Notes under the pieces: model-generated
Databases searched by the model: none
What the model was told of the DNA's origin: nothing
Seen by the model: only the letters and a program-made list of their open reading frames with translations
From: Anaerostipes sp. MSJ-23
Lineage (GTDB): Bacteria > Bacillota > Clostridia > Lachnospirales > Lachnospiraceae
Assembly (NCBI RefSeq): GCF_018918155.1
Contig: NZ_JAHLPY010000008.1
Span: forward strand, 24,663-88,662
Length of the DNA stretch: 64,000 nt
Reading direction: 5' to 3'
Shown: positions 1-8,482 of the stretch, piece after piece
How positions within the stretch are numbered: the stretch's first letter is position 1
Layout of the letters: each line of letters starts with the position of its first letter
Position numbers and translations under genes: made by a program

Positions 1-31
1 TAATAAAAAATAGAAAATGTGTTTGGAGGAA

Positions 32-688
32 ATGAAATTGGGAAACTCAACAAAGAGTATTTCATCTGCTGTGATCAAACGGCTTCCGAGATACTTTCGT
101 TATCTTGGCGTGCTAAAATCAAAGAATATTACCAGAATTTCTTCTAAGGAACTTAGCGAACAGATGATGGTAACGGCTTCGCAGATCAGGCAGGATCTTA
201 ACAATTTTGGAGGATTCGGCCAGCAAGGGTACGGTTATAATGTGGATAATCTGTACACAGAGATCGGAAAGATTTTAGGACTTGACAAGCGTAATGATAT
301 GATTATTGTCGGTGCAGGAAACCTTGGTCAGGCGTTGGCAAATTATCAGTCATTTAATGAAGATTATGGATATAAAGTTATGGCATTGTTTGACGTTAAT
401 CCAAAATTGATTGGAATTTCAGTGAGAGGTGTCAAGGTTCTTGATATTGATGAAATGGAAGATTTTATCAAACATCATAACATTAAGATTGCTGCATTGA
501 CACTTCCAAAAGATCAAGCTCCGGAGATGGCGAAACGTCTTGTAAAATGGGGAATTAAAGGAATTTGGAATTTTGCTCCAATTGATCTTCATCTGCCACA
601 TGATGTTACCGTAGAAAATGTACATCTTGCAGAAAGCTTAATGACATTGACTTATAATATTCATAGCAGGGAAGAAAGTGAAGAATAA
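32..688 (+). CDS. rex: Redox-sensing transcriptional repressor Rex
   Basis: Rex senses the NADH/NAD+ ratio and represses fermentation and respiration genes when NADH is low. The N-terminal 80 residues form a winged helix (AVIKRLPRYFRYL, then an SQIRQDLNNFG recognition region); a Rossmann NADH site GAGNLG follows near residue 95. About 218 residues is the usual family length. The frame is open from position 17, but GGAGG at 25-29 must lie upstream of the start. The ATG at 32 is only 2 nt away, while the TTG at 38 has an ideal 8-nt spacing, so translation may begin at 38. It is followed after 3 nt by acpS, so the two are probably co-transcribed. Family identity is certain; the exact start is not. 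Confidence 0.93.
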   Translation: MKLGNSTKSISSAVIKRLPRYFRYLGVLKSKNITRISSKELSEQMMVTASQIRQDLNNFGGFGQQGYGYNVDNLYTEIGKILGLDKRNDMIIVGAGNLGQALANYQSFNEDYGYKVMALFDVNPKLIGISVRGVKVLDIDEMEDFIKHHNIKIAALTLPKDQAPEMAKRLVKWGIKGIWNFAPIDLHLPHDVTVENVHLAESLMTLTYNIHSREESEE

Positions 689-691
689 GAA

Positions 692-1054
692 ATGATCATC
701 GGAATCGGAACGGATCTGATAGAGATCGAACGGGTTGCACAGATGATGAAACGACATAGGGTTCTTGACCGTGTTTTTACAAAAAATGAATTATTGCATG
801 CAAAAGGGCGAGCATCTGTGCTCGCCGGAGATTTTGCGGCAAAGGAAGCCGTTTCCAAGGTATTTGGAACCGGCTTTTTCGGTATAGAACCTTTTGAAAT
901 TGAAGTTTTGCGAAATGAAAAAGGGGCACCGTATATCAAATTGTTTGGAAAAGCAAAGGAGATGGCAAGAAAGATGTCTATTAAAAAAATTCATCTGTCT
1001 CTTACAAATACGGAATATTATGCACAGGCTTTTGCGATAGGAGAAGATTTATGA
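692..1054 (+). CDS. acpS: Holo-[acyl-carrier-protein] synthase
   Basis: AcpS transfers 4'-phosphopantetheine from CoA to a serine of apo-acyl carrier protein, activating it for fatty-acid synthesis. The protein is 120 residues, the normal length. It begins with the IIGIGTDLIEIERV motif, where Asp8 binds Mg2+, and has FAAKEAVSKVFGTG with the second metal ligand Glu52. Its stop codon overlaps the start of the next gene (ATGA at 1051-1054), which suggests translational coupling with the NAD(P)H-hydrate repair gene, a common Firmicute arrangement. Confidence 0.95.
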   Translation: MIIGIGTDLIEIERVAQMMKRHRVLDRVFTKNELLHAKGRASVLAGDFAAKEAVSKVFGTGFFGIEPFEIEVLRNEKGAPYIKLFGKAKEMARKMSIKKIHLSLTNTEYYAQAFAIGEDL

Positions 1055-2517
1055 GATATGATGTATTAAAAAATGAAGAAATGCAAGCTGTGGATAATGA
1101 AACAATCCACAAGATGAAAATTCCAGGCCTTGTTTTGATGGAGAGAGCTTCTTTTGAAGTTGCTCAATGTGTAAAAAAATATGCCAAAAACGATGCAAGA
1201 ATCCTTGTAGTCGCAGGAATTGGAAATAATGGAGGAGATGCTCTGGCTTGTGCCAGAATTCTTTTGGAAGATGGATATAATGTTGATTATATAATTGTTG
1301 GTAAGAAGGAAAAAGCATCTGATGATTTAAAGCTTCAGCATACCATTCTTGAAAATCTTGATTATTCAGAGAAAACATCTGTAAATTTTTCTGATTATGA
1401 TGTAATTGTGGAAGGAATTTTTGGTGTTGGACTGTCAAGAGATGTTGGCGGTATTTATCAAAATGCTATCGAACAGATCAATCAGTCAAAGACAATGGTT
1501 ATCTCGGTTGATATTCCATCCGGAATTAGTGGAGATTCTGGAAAAATTCTTGGCTGTGCTGTACGGGCGGATCATACGGTTACATTTGGCGGATATAAAA
1601 GAGGGCAGCTTTTATATCCAGGAAGGGAATACTGTGGTATTATACATTTAAAGTCTATAGGATTCCATGATAAGACAATTAAAAAATATGCTTCAGCAAT
1701 GACTTTAGAAGGAAATGGAAGGGATCTGATGCCGGAAAGAAGTGCTGATTCCAATAAAGGAAGTTATGGAAAAATTTTGATTGTCGCAGGAAATGAGACT
1801 ATGTCAGGTGCCGCATCTTTTGCATCGGAAGCAGCTCTTCGAATGGGAGCAGGTCTTGTAAAAGTTTTGTCGGATGAAGGGAATCGACAGATTCTGCAGA
1901 CAAGAATTCCAGAAATTTTATTTGCAAATCGTAGTCAGTTAGAACAATCATTGAATTGGTGTGACTGTATTTTGTTTGGACCTGGTGTCGGTGTTTCACA
2001 GGAAACAAAAGAGATGTTAGAAATGATTTTTGCCTGTGGGAAAAAGCCGTTGGTGATTGATGCTGATGGGTTAAATACGATTAGTCGTTATAAAATAGAA
2101 ACAGATTATACGCCAGGCCTTATTTTAACTCCTCATTTAATGGAAGCTTCTCGCTTACTTTCAAAGCCGATTAGCCAAATAAAAGAAAATCTTTGTCAGA
2201 CTGCTTTGGATTTGTGTGAAAAATTTCATGCGACGGCTGTTTTAAAAGATGCCGCAACGATAGTTGCACATGACGGCCAGAAGTTGTATATTAATCAGAG
2301 CGGCAATCATGGAATGGCAACCGGAGGAAGTGGAGATGTTCTTGCTGGAATGATTACAGGACTTTTAGGAGGCGGGCTTTCTGCTTATGAAGCAGCAATC
2401 AGAGGTGTTTATCTTCACGGAAGTGCCGGGGACCTTGCGAAAGAAAAAAAAGGACCTTATAGCATGATTGCTTCCGATATTATAGATGAGATAAAAAATA
2501 TCACAAAAGGAGATTAA
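1051..2517 (+). CDS. nnr: Bifunctional NAD(P)H-hydrate epimerase / ADP-dependent NAD(P)H-hydrate dehydratase
   Basis: This metabolite-repair enzyme restores NAD(P)H that has become hydrated: the N-terminal half (about residues 1-210, YjeF-N) epimerises R/S-NAD(P)HX and the C-terminal half (about 230-488, ribokinase-like) dehydrates S-NAD(P)HX using ADP. Visible motifs are GIGNNGGDALACAR in the epimerase, and DADGLN plus the anion-hole motif GGSGDVLAG in the dehydratase. The 488-residue fusion is the usual bacterial form. It overlaps acpS by 4 nt and is followed 5 nt later by alr, so the three form one transcription unit. Confidence 0.93.
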   Translation: MRYDVLKNEEMQAVDNETIHKMKIPGLVLMERASFEVAQCVKKYAKNDARILVVAGIGNNGGDALACARILLEDGYNVDYIIVGKKEKASDDLKLQHTILENLDYSEKTSVNFSDYDVIVEGIFGVGLSRDVGGIYQNAIEQINQSKTMVISVDIPSGISGDSGKILGCAVRADHTVTFGGYKRGQLLYPGREYCGIIHLKSIGFHDKTIKKYASAMTLEGNGRDLMPERSADSNKGSYGKILIVAGNETMSGAASFASEAALRMGAGLVKVLSDEGNRQILQTRIPEILFANRSQLEQSLNWCDCILFGPGVGVSQETKEMLEMIFACGKKPLVIDADGLNTISRYKIETDYTPGLILTPHLMEASRLLSKPISQIKENLCQTALDLCEKFHATAVLKDAATIVAHDGQKLYINQSGNHGMATGGSGDVLAGMITGLLGGGLSAYEAAIRGVYLHGSAGDLAKEKKGPYSMIASDIIDEIKNITKGD

Positions 2518-2522
2518 AGTTT

Positions 2523-3689
2523 ATGAACGAATACTATCGAGTGCATGCAGTTATCGATTTGGATGCAATTTGCCATAATATTAAAGAAGTAAAGAGAGTT
2601 ATAGGACCAGATGTGAAAGTAATGCCGGTTATTAAGGCAGATGGATATGGACATGGGGCCGTCCCGATTGCAAAAGCTCTAAATGAAATTGGAGCAGATG
2701 CTTTTGCAGTAGCAATTATCGAAGAGGGAATCACTTTAAGAAAAAATGGTATTACTCAGCCTATTGTGATTCTTGGATATACTTCAGAATATCAATATAG
2801 CTCTTTGATTCAATATGAAATCCAGCCAACCGTATTTTGTTATGAGATGGCAGAATCTTTGTCAAAAATTGCAGCGGCGCTTGGACAGAATGCAAAAATT
2901 CATATCAAATTGGACACTGGAATGAATCGTATTGGATTTAAACCAACAAGAGAATCTTTAGAGATTGTAAAGAAAATTTCAAAACTTCCAAATATTAAAA
3001 TTGAGGGAATCTTTACGCATTTTGCTTGTGCAGATGAAGCGGATAAGACATCTGCTAAGAAGCAGAAAGCAGAATATGATAAATTCATTGGATGGCTTTC
3101 AGAAGAAGGAATTGAAATTCCAGTAAAACATGTCTCAAACAGTGCTTCCATTATTGATATGAAAGATTGGAGAATGGATATGGTGCGTTCTGGAATTATC
3201 ACTTATGGTCTTTATCCTTCAGAAGAGGTATCCAAAGATGTATTAGATTTAAGACCAGCAATGTCATTAAAAACACATATTGTTTATATTAAGGAAGTTG
3301 GTCCTGGAGAAGGAGTCAGTTACAATCATACGTTTGTTACAAAGCGAAATACAAAGATTGCAACGATTCCGGTTGGTTATGCGGATGGATATCCAAGAGC
3401 TCTCTCATCAAAGGGAAGGGTTTTGATTCGCGGACAATATGCTCCGATCATTGGACGTATTTGTATGGATCAGTTTATGGTTGATGTGACAGATATTCCG
3501 GATGTATCTGTTATGGATGAAGTGACTTTAGTTGGAGTGGATGGAGAAAACAGAATTTCTGTAGAAGAAGTAGCGAATGGAGCAGGCTCTTTTAATTATG
3601 AATTTGTCTGTGGTGTTAGTAAACGAGTACCTAGAGTTTACATGCAGAATGGAAAGATCAAAGAAGCCATAGAATATATGGGAAAATAA
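2523..3689 (+). CDS. alr: Alanine racemase
   Basis: Alr is the PLP enzyme that interconverts L- and D-alanine to supply D-Ala for peptidoglycan. The PLP-binding lysine is Lys38 in PVIKADGYGHG; the MNRIGF motif and the C-terminal RICMDQFMVD segment are present, as is the catalytic tyrosine in GVSYNHTF. Length (388 residues) is normal. It lies 5 nt after the NAD(P)H-hydrate repair gene and upstream of a MazF-type gene, the order alr-mazF being common in Firmicutes. Confidence 0.96.
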   Translation: MNEYYRVHAVIDLDAICHNIKEVKRVIGPDVKVMPVIKADGYGHGAVPIAKALNEIGADAFAVAIIEEGITLRKNGITQPIVILGYTSEYQYSSLIQYEIQPTVFCYEMAESLSKIAAALGQNAKIHIKLDTGMNRIGFKPTRESLEIVKKISKLPNIKIEGIFTHFACADEADKTSAKKQKAEYDKFIGWLSEEGIEIPVKHVSNSASIIDMKDWRMDMVRSGIITYGLYPSEEVSKDVLDLRPAMSLKTHIVYIKEVGPGEGVSYNHTFVTKRNTKIATIPVGYADGYPRALSSKGRVLIRGQYAPIIGRICMDQFMVDVTDIPDVSVMDEVTLVGVDGENRISVEEVANGAGSFNYEFVCGVSKRVPRVYMQNGKIKEAIEYMGK

Positions 3690-3757
3690 CTCTTAACTGA
3701 ATAAATTTGAAAGAAATGTCTATACTCTTCATAAACTAGGTAAGAAAGGAATGGAGA

Positions 3758-4117
3758 GTGAGAATGCTTATGGTAATTAAGCGAGGAGATATTTTTTATG
3801 CGGATCTTCGGCCAGTGATCGGATCAGAACAAGGCGGGATTCGGCCAGTGATTATTTTGCAAAATGACGCAGGAAATCGTTACAGCCCGACCGTTATATG
3901 TGCTGCGATTACAAGTAAAATGAATAAGGCGAAGCTTCCGACCCATGTACCACTTGATTGCACAAAATGTCAGTTGGAAAGAGACTCTGTGATTTTACTG
4001 GAACAGATACGTACGATAGATAAAAGTAGATTAAGGGAAAAAGTCTGTCATTTAAATTGCTCTTTTCTTGACCAGGTAGATCAGGCATTACGAATCAGTT
4101 TAAATCTTGATACATAA
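3758..4117 (+). CDS. mazF: MazF/NdoA-type endoribonuclease (PemK family)
   Basis: This is a PemK/MazF family toxin-like mRNA interferase, 113-119 residues depending on the start. It shows the family signature [21 protein letters not shown], followed by RPVIILQND and the S/T-rich strand AAITSK. The frame starts with GTG at 3758; the ATG at 3764 (GGAG at 3753-3756, 7-nt spacing) or the ATG at 3770 fit the family N-terminus (MVIKRGD) better. In Bacillus the gene follows alr and the antitoxin ndoAI; here only 68 nt separate alr from mazF and no antitoxin frame is visible there. It may be a solitary toxin or have a distant partner. Confidence 0.9.
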   Translation: MRMLMVIKRGDIFYADLRPVIGSEQGGIRPVIILQNDAGNRYSPTVICAAITSKMNKAKLPTHVPLDCTKCQLERDSVILLEQIRTIDKSRLREKVCHLNCSFLDQVDQALRISLNLDT

Positions 4118-4127
4118 TGTGGAAACA

Positions 4128-4156
4128 TTGACCTTTTTGCGGGAAAATGGTATATT
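4128..4156 (+). promoter_or_regulatory. Sigma-A promoter of the CBS-domain gene
   Basis: TTGACC at 4128-4133 and TATATT at 4151-4156 are separated by 17 nt, a near-consensus vegetative promoter. It lies just after the mazF stop and about 47 nt before the CBS-domain gene, so that gene and yebC probably have their own transcript. Confidence 0.7.
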
Positions 4157-4202
4157 TATCTCAGTTTGCGATAAAATTTCGTAAAAAAAGGAGAATGAAA
4201 AA

Positions 4203-5153
4203 ATGGAAATAAGCGGTGTCCCCCTGCTTTTGATTATTCTTGCGGGAATCATTCTTGGATTCGCTGTGGGATTTCTTGTCAGAGGCAGTAGAGACGAAAG
4301 AAAAGAACAAAAGAAAAAAGTAAAAACAAATGAACAAGAACATGAAGAAGACGATGATAATGAGTATGAAGAAGAAATCATGAACATTGTCCATGAAGGT
4401 CACGAACAGGGCGAGATCATGGAAGGGGAAGCCAAGATGATCACCAATATTTTTGAATTTGGTGATAAAGACGTTACGGATGTTATGACATCAAGAAAAA
4501 AGATTGATGCCATTGAGGTTTCGACATCCATTGAAAAAGCATTAAATCACATGGTAGATGAGCCATATTCAAGGTATCCTCTTTATGAAGAAGACATTGA
4601 CCATATCGTTGGTGTTCTTTATTTAAAGGATGTTATCGATGCATATCTGGAAAACAAAGATACTACACTTTCTGAAATTGCGAGAGAACCATTTTTTGTT
4701 CATCAGACGATGAATTTATCTGCATTGTTTCAAAATATGCAGACAAAGAAGATTCATATGGCTATTGTAATTGACGAGTACAGTCAGACAGAGGGAATTG
4801 TTTCCATGGAAGATATGCTGGAAGTAATCGTTGGAAATATTTTAGATGAATATGATGTGGAAGACAAGGATATTACGAGACTTGGATGGTCTGGACTTTA
4901 CCTGATGAGGGGAAGTACCCGCTTGGAGGAAGTGGAAGATGTTCTTGGAATCAAATTCCGTACCGAGGATATTGAAACATTAAATGGATTTTTAATTGAT
5001 CAGCTGGGACATTTACCAGAAGACAATGAAGAAATAGAGATTATCTATGAAGGATATTCTTTTAAATCTGTGGATATTCATGAAAAAATGATTCGACAGG
5101 TAAAAGTAGAAAAAATAAAAAGGAAGGAAGATAAAGATGTCAGGACACAGTAA
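4203..5153 (+). CDS. Single-pass CBS-pair / CorC_HlyC domain protein
   Basis: The protein has one N-terminal membrane segment (about residues 6-27), a very acidic linker (about 40-60), a CBS pair (about 95-215, with the [16 protein letters not shown] strand of the second CBS) and a C-terminal CorC_HlyC transporter-associated domain (about 225-305). The order matches the cytosolic half of CNNM/HlyC/CorC Mg2+-transport-associated proteins, but the four-helix DUF21/CNNM transmembrane domain is replaced by a single helix. A CorC-like or regulatory role in divalent-cation handling is inferred. It overlaps yebC by 17 nt, which implies coupling. Confidence 0.85.
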   Translation: MEISGVPLLLIILAGIILGFAVGFLVRGSRDERKEQKKKVKTNEQEHEEDDDNEYEEEIMNIVHEGHEQGEIMEGEAKMITNIFEFGDKDVTDVMTSRKKIDAIEVSTSIEKALNHMVDEPYSRYPLYEEDIDHIVGVLYLKDVIDAYLENKDTTLSEIAREPFFVHQTMNLSALFQNMQTKKIHMAIVIDEYSQTEGIVSMEDMLEVIVGNILDEYDVEDKDITRLGWSGLYLMRGSTRLEEVEDVLGIKFRTEDIETLNGFLIDQLGHLPEDNEEIEIIYEGYSFKSVDIHEKMIRQVKVEKIKRKEDKDVRTQ

Positions 5154-5865
5154 GTTTGCGAACATCAAACACAAAAAAGAAAAAAATGATGCAAAGAAGG
5201 GAAAAATCTTTACCGTTATTGGAAGAGAAATTGCGGTTGCAGTAAAAGAAGGCGGACCGGATCCGGACAATAATAGCAGACTTCGTGATGTCATTGCAAA
5301 AGCAAAGGCAAACAATATGCCAAATGACACCATTGAGAGAGGAATTAAAAAAGCAGCAGGAGATGCTGATTCTGTCAATTACGAACAGATTACATATGAA
5401 GGATATGGGCCAAGCGGAGTTGCAATCATTGTTGATACATTAACAGATAACAAAAACCGTACTGCATCCAATGTAAGAAATGCATTTACAAAAGGAAACG
5501 GAAATGTTGGAACTCCTGGATGTGTCTCTTATATGTTTGAGAAAAAAGGACAGATCATTATTGCAAAAGAAGATTGTGAAATGGATGCAGATGATTTAAT
5601 GATGATCGCTCTTGATGCAGGAGCAGAGGACTTTGCAGAAGAGGAAGACAGTTTTGAAGTAATCACAGCACCAGATGACTTTAGTCAGGTTCGTGAAGCT
5701 TTGGAAAAAGAAGGAATTGAGATGGCAGATGCAAATGTTACAATGATTCCTGGAACAATGGTAGAACTTACAAGCGAAGAAGATATCAAAAATATTCAAA
5801 AAACATTAGATCTTCTCGATGAAGATGATGATGTACAGGAAGTTTACACAAACTGGGATGAATAA
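5137..5865 (+). CDS. yebC: YebC/PmpR family protein (TACO1-like)
   Basis: YebC proteins act as translation factors that relieve ribosome stalling at difficult motifs, and some were described as transcription regulators. The protein is 242 residues, the standard size, and begins with [14 protein letters not shown], the hallmark N-terminus; [19 protein letters not shown] is the conserved central motif. The start overlaps the end of the CBS-domain gene and has GGAAG upstream within it. A terminator hairpin follows at 5904-5942. Confidence 0.95.
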   Translation: MSGHSKFANIKHKKEKNDAKKGKIFTVIGREIAVAVKEGGPDPDNNSRLRDVIAKAKANNMPNDTIERGIKKAAGDADSVNYEQITYEGYGPSGVAIIVDTLTDNKNRTASNVRNAFTKGNGNVGTPGCVSYMFEKKGQIIIAKEDCEMDADDLMMIALDAGAEDFAEEEDSFEVITAPDDFSQVREALEKEGIEMADANVTMIPGTMVELTSEEDIKNIQKTLDLLDEDDDVQEVYTNWDE

Positions 5866-5903
5866 TTTGGATATATAAAAATCTAATTTAAGATATGTAT
5901 TAT

Positions 5904-5942
5904 TATGGCAGGTAGTCTTTTGGATTATCTGTCATTTTTTTG
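5904..5942 (+). terminator. Intrinsic terminator after yebC
   Basis: A hairpin formed by GGCAGGTAGTC and GATTATCTGTC (with G-U pairs) is followed by a run of T residues. It closes the CBS-yebC unit. Confidence 0.7.
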
Positions 5943-6044
5943 ATAAAGAAGATTTAAGAGAGGATCTTTTGTTAAAAACAAATAAAAAAAATAACAAAAA
6001 AATCAGAAAATATAAAAAATGCACAAATAAAAACTGATATTATG

Positions 6045-6073
6045 TTGAAAAATCAGAAACAAAGTAGTAAAAT
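6045..6073 (+). promoter_or_regulatory. Promoter of the enoyl-CoA hydratase / CoA-transferase operon
   Basis: TTGAAA at 6045-6050 and TAAAAT at 6068-6073 are separated by 17 nt. The element lies in an A-rich stretch upstream of the crotonase-family gene. The 5943-6044 region before it is AT-rich and I see no gene in it. Confidence 0.65.
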
Positions 6074-6117
6074 AAAAATAACATATCGTTCGTGTATTTT
6101 TTAAGGAGGGAATGACA

Positions 6118-6912
6118 ATGGAGTTAAAAAAACTACAGTATGTAGTGGAAGACGGCATTGGTATCATTACAATGAATTACATGAAAAATCTCAACGCTAT
6201 TGATGATCAAATGGCAGATGAATTAATGTATGTTGTAGATGCATGTGAGAATGATCCAAAAGTCAAAGTAGTTGTCATCAAAGGTATGCCAAAGGCATTT
6301 TCTGCTGGAGGAGATATCGGTTACTTCTATGACCTGATAAAACAGGGCGGCGACGTGAATATGGACTCTTTAATTAGTAAAGTCGGTAATGTAACCGACG
6401 GCTTAAAACGTATGAGTAAACTTGTAATTTGCCAGGTAAGCGGGGCAGCAGCAGGGGCAGGAGTTAGTCTTGCTTTTTCTGGAGATTTTGTTGTGTGTGC
6501 AGACAATGCAAAGTTTATTATGGCATTTGTAAATCTTGGACTAGTTCCTGATACTGGAGGGACTTATCTCCTTGCGAAAACACTTGGAGCACAAAAAGCA
6601 ATGGAACTTTGCATCACTGGGCGTCCAATGAAGGCGGCAGAAGCAAAAGAAGCTGGTATTGTCTATGATGTTGTGCCTGCAGAAGAACTTGATGAAACAG
6701 TAATGAAACTAGCCAGAAAGTTTGCATCTGGGCCATTACTCTCTTACAAAAATATTAAAAAACAGATTTATCAGGCAAGTTTTGCTGACTATAAAACATA
6801 TCTGGATGAGTGTGAAATTCCTACACAACGTGAATGTGCAGCATCAAAAGATTTTATCGAAGGTGTAAAAGCATTTATGGAAAAACGCAAAGCAGAATTT
6901 AAAGGTGAATAA
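6118..6912 (+). CDS. Enoyl-CoA hydratase/isomerase family protein (crotonase fold)
   Basis: A crotonase-superfamily enzyme of about 264 residues that acts on an acyl-CoA, most likely hydrating an enoyl-CoA. The oxyanion-hole motifs are visible: AFSAGGDIGYF near residue 62 and VSGAAAGAGVSLAFSGD near 110, followed by NLGLVPDTGGTY, where other crotonases carry a catalytic acid near residue 140. The ATG at 6118 is 7 nt from GGAGGG; the in-frame ATG at 6112 is too close. A CoA-transferase pair follows, so the three genes likely activate and convert one organic acid. The substrate cannot be read from the sequence. Confidence 0.85.
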   Translation: MELKKLQYVVEDGIGIITMNYMKNLNAIDDQMADELMYVVDACENDPKVKVVVIKGMPKAFSAGGDIGYFYDLIKQGGDVNMDSLISKVGNVTDGLKRMSKLVICQVSGAAAGAGVSLAFSGDFVVCADNAKFIMAFVNLGLVPDTGGTYLLAKTLGAQKAMELCITGRPMKAAEAKEAGIVYDVVPAEELDETVMKLARKFASGPLLSYKNIKKQIYQASFADYKTYLDECEIPTQRECAASKDFIEGVKAFMEKRKAEFKGE

Positions 6913-6920
6913 TTGTTTTG

Positions 6921-6980
6921 CTTCTATGAATGGAATCTCAAAAGTTTTCCCTCCCACGGGATTAGAGATGATCATAGAAG
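6921..6980 (+). promoter_or_regulatory. Long imperfect hairpin between the hydratase and CoA-transferase genes
   Basis: CTTCTATGA at 6921-6929 pairs with TCATAGAAG at 6972-6980, and an inner ATCTC/GAGAT pair extends the stem. The structure ends about 9 nt before the GGAGG of the CoA-transferase alpha gene and has no T-run, so it is more likely an RNA-processing or translation-control element than a terminator. Confidence 0.5.
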
Positions 6981-6999
6981 AATAAAAGGAGGGATTCCA

Positions 7000-7719
7000 T
7001 TGAAATCAAAGGTGGTAACAAAAGAGGAGGCACTTGCGAAACTTCATGATGGACAGTTGATTATGTTTGGAGATTGGCATGGAGAGTTTGCTGCGGATGA
7101 GATTATTGACGGAATGCTTGAAAAAGGAATCAAAGATATTGATGCAATTGCGGTTTCTGCCGGAATGCCAGATCAAGGGGTCGGAAAATTAATCAATGAC
7201 CATAGAGTAAAAAGTTTGATTACAACGCATATTGGTTTGAATCCAGTTGCAAAGGATCAGATGTTTGCAGGAGAGCTTGAAATTGAATTTAGTCCTCAGG
7301 GGACATTTGCGGAGCGGATCCGGTGTGGAGGAGCAGGACTTGGAGGATGTTTGACTCCAACTGGTATTGGTACAGACGTGGAAAAAGGTAAGGAAAAACT
7401 TACAATTAACGGAAAAGAATATCTTTTGGAACTTCCATTGCATGCAGATGTTGCGTTAATTAAAGCAACAAAAGCCGATACGGCCGGGAATATTGCATTT
7501 CGTATGAACTCCAGAGCAACGAATAGTACAATGGCTTATGCAGCAGATCTTGTAATCGTTGAGGTAGAGGAACTTGTGGAACTTGGAGAGCTTGGTCCGC
7601 AGGAAATTGATGTACCAGCGCCGATTATTGACATGGTTTATGTAAGAACCGGAGAAAAGAGACCGATGTGTCCGATGTGGAAACGGGCAAAGGCAAAAGC
7701 GGAAGGAGGGAAAGCATAA
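7000..7719 (+). CDS. Class I CoA-transferase, subunit alpha
   Basis: This is the alpha subunit of a family I CoA-transferase, which moves CoA between carboxylic acids by a covalent glutamyl-CoA intermediate in the partner subunit. Motifs include the glycine-rich CGGAGLGGCLTPTGIGT stretch and a C-terminal segment ADLVIVEVEE typical of the family. The frame is open from 6913, but the TTG at 7000 has GGAGGG 6 nt upstream and yields a 239-residue protein that starts like its relatives. Its stop shares a base with the next start (TAATG). Acetate, butyrate or acetoacetate are possible acids; specificity is not assigned. Confidence 0.88.
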   Translation: MKSKVVTKEEALAKLHDGQLIMFGDWHGEFAADEIIDGMLEKGIKDIDAIAVSAGMPDQGVGKLINDHRVKSLITTHIGLNPVAKDQMFAGELEIEFSPQGTFAERIRCGGAGLGGCLTPTGIGTDVEKGKEKLTINGKEYLLELPLHADVALIKATKADTAGNIAFRMNSRATNSTMAYAADLVIVEVEELVELGELGPQEIDVPAPIIDMVYVRTGEKRPMCPMWKRAKAKAEGGKA

Positions 7720-8378
7720 TGGCAGGACTGACAGGACGCGCATTAATTGCATCAAGATGCGCAAAGTTTTTTAAGGATGGCGATTTTGTAAACCTTGGAA
7801 TTGGAGTTCCGCTTATGTGTGTCAATTATCTTCCAGAAGGAGTTGATCTTTGGCTGGAAGCAGAAATTGGAACGGTTGGAAGTGGTGCGTCCCCTTCTTG
7901 GGATGAAGCAGATGTCGATATCATTGATGCAGGTGGACAGCCAGCATCTGTGATTAAAGGTGGAAGTGTGTATGATCATGAAACTTCTTTTGCATTTATT
8001 CGTGGCGGACATATTGATGCCGCGGTGCTTGGAACGCTTCAGGTTGATCAGGAAGGAAATATCGCGAACTGGACAATTCCAGGGAAACTCGTTCCTGGTA
8101 TGGGCGGAGCAATGGATCTTTGTGCAGGTGTAAAAAAGATTATTGTGGCAACCGATCACTGTGAAAAGAGTGGAAAGTCAAAAATATTAAAAAAATGTAC
8201 GCTTCCATTAACAGGAGCTCATTGTGTGACAGATATTGTAACAGAAAGATGTTATTTTGAGGTAACGGAAGATGGTCTTGTTTTAAGAGAAATCGCGGAT
8301 GGCTACACTGTAGAAGATATTCTTGCATGTACCGACGCAGATGTGATTGTTCCAAATGAAATCGGGATTATGGAATAA
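7719..8378 (+). CDS. Class I CoA-transferase, subunit beta
   Basis: The beta subunit, about 219 residues, carries the catalytic glutamate in LEAEIGTVGSG, which takes the place of the more usual SENG motif, and the GGAMDLCAGVKK stretch near residue 130. The ATG at 7719 overlaps the alpha stop codon and has GGAGG 7 nt upstream; the upstream in-frame codons from 7668 lie within the alpha gene and are not needed. The altered active-site surroundings suggest a specificity different from AtoA. Confidence 0.88.
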   Translation: MAGLTGRALIASRCAKFFKDGDFVNLGIGVPLMCVNYLPEGVDLWLEAEIGTVGSGASPSWDEADVDIIDAGGQPASVIKGGSVYDHETSFAFIRGGHIDAAVLGTLQVDQEGNIANWTIPGKLVPGMGGAMDLCAGVKKIIVATDHCEKSGKSKILKKCTLPLTGAHCVTDIVTERCYFEVTEDGLVLREIADGYTVEDILACTDADVIVPNEIGIME

Positions 8379-8415
8379 GAAAGATGAAATAATTCTAAAA
8401 GAAATATAAACTCCC

Positions 8416-8444
8416 TTGATTTAAATATAACAGGATGATATGAT
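8416..8444 (+). promoter_or_regulatory. Promoter of the YugP-like gene
   Basis: TTGATT at 8416-8421 and TATGAT at 8439-8444 with a 17-nt spacer, 38 nt before the start of the metallopeptidase gene. Confidence 0.65.
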
Positions 8445-8482
8445 GCTTATCAGATATAAAAATGAAAGAAGGGAGTAGCTAT

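Noticed and set aside
5969..5997. TTGTTAA and AATAACAA words upstream of the enoyl-CoA hydratase promoter, like a Rex operator
   Set aside because: The half-sites are too far apart (about 14 nt) and the DNA is extremely A-rich, so a Rex site is not supported.
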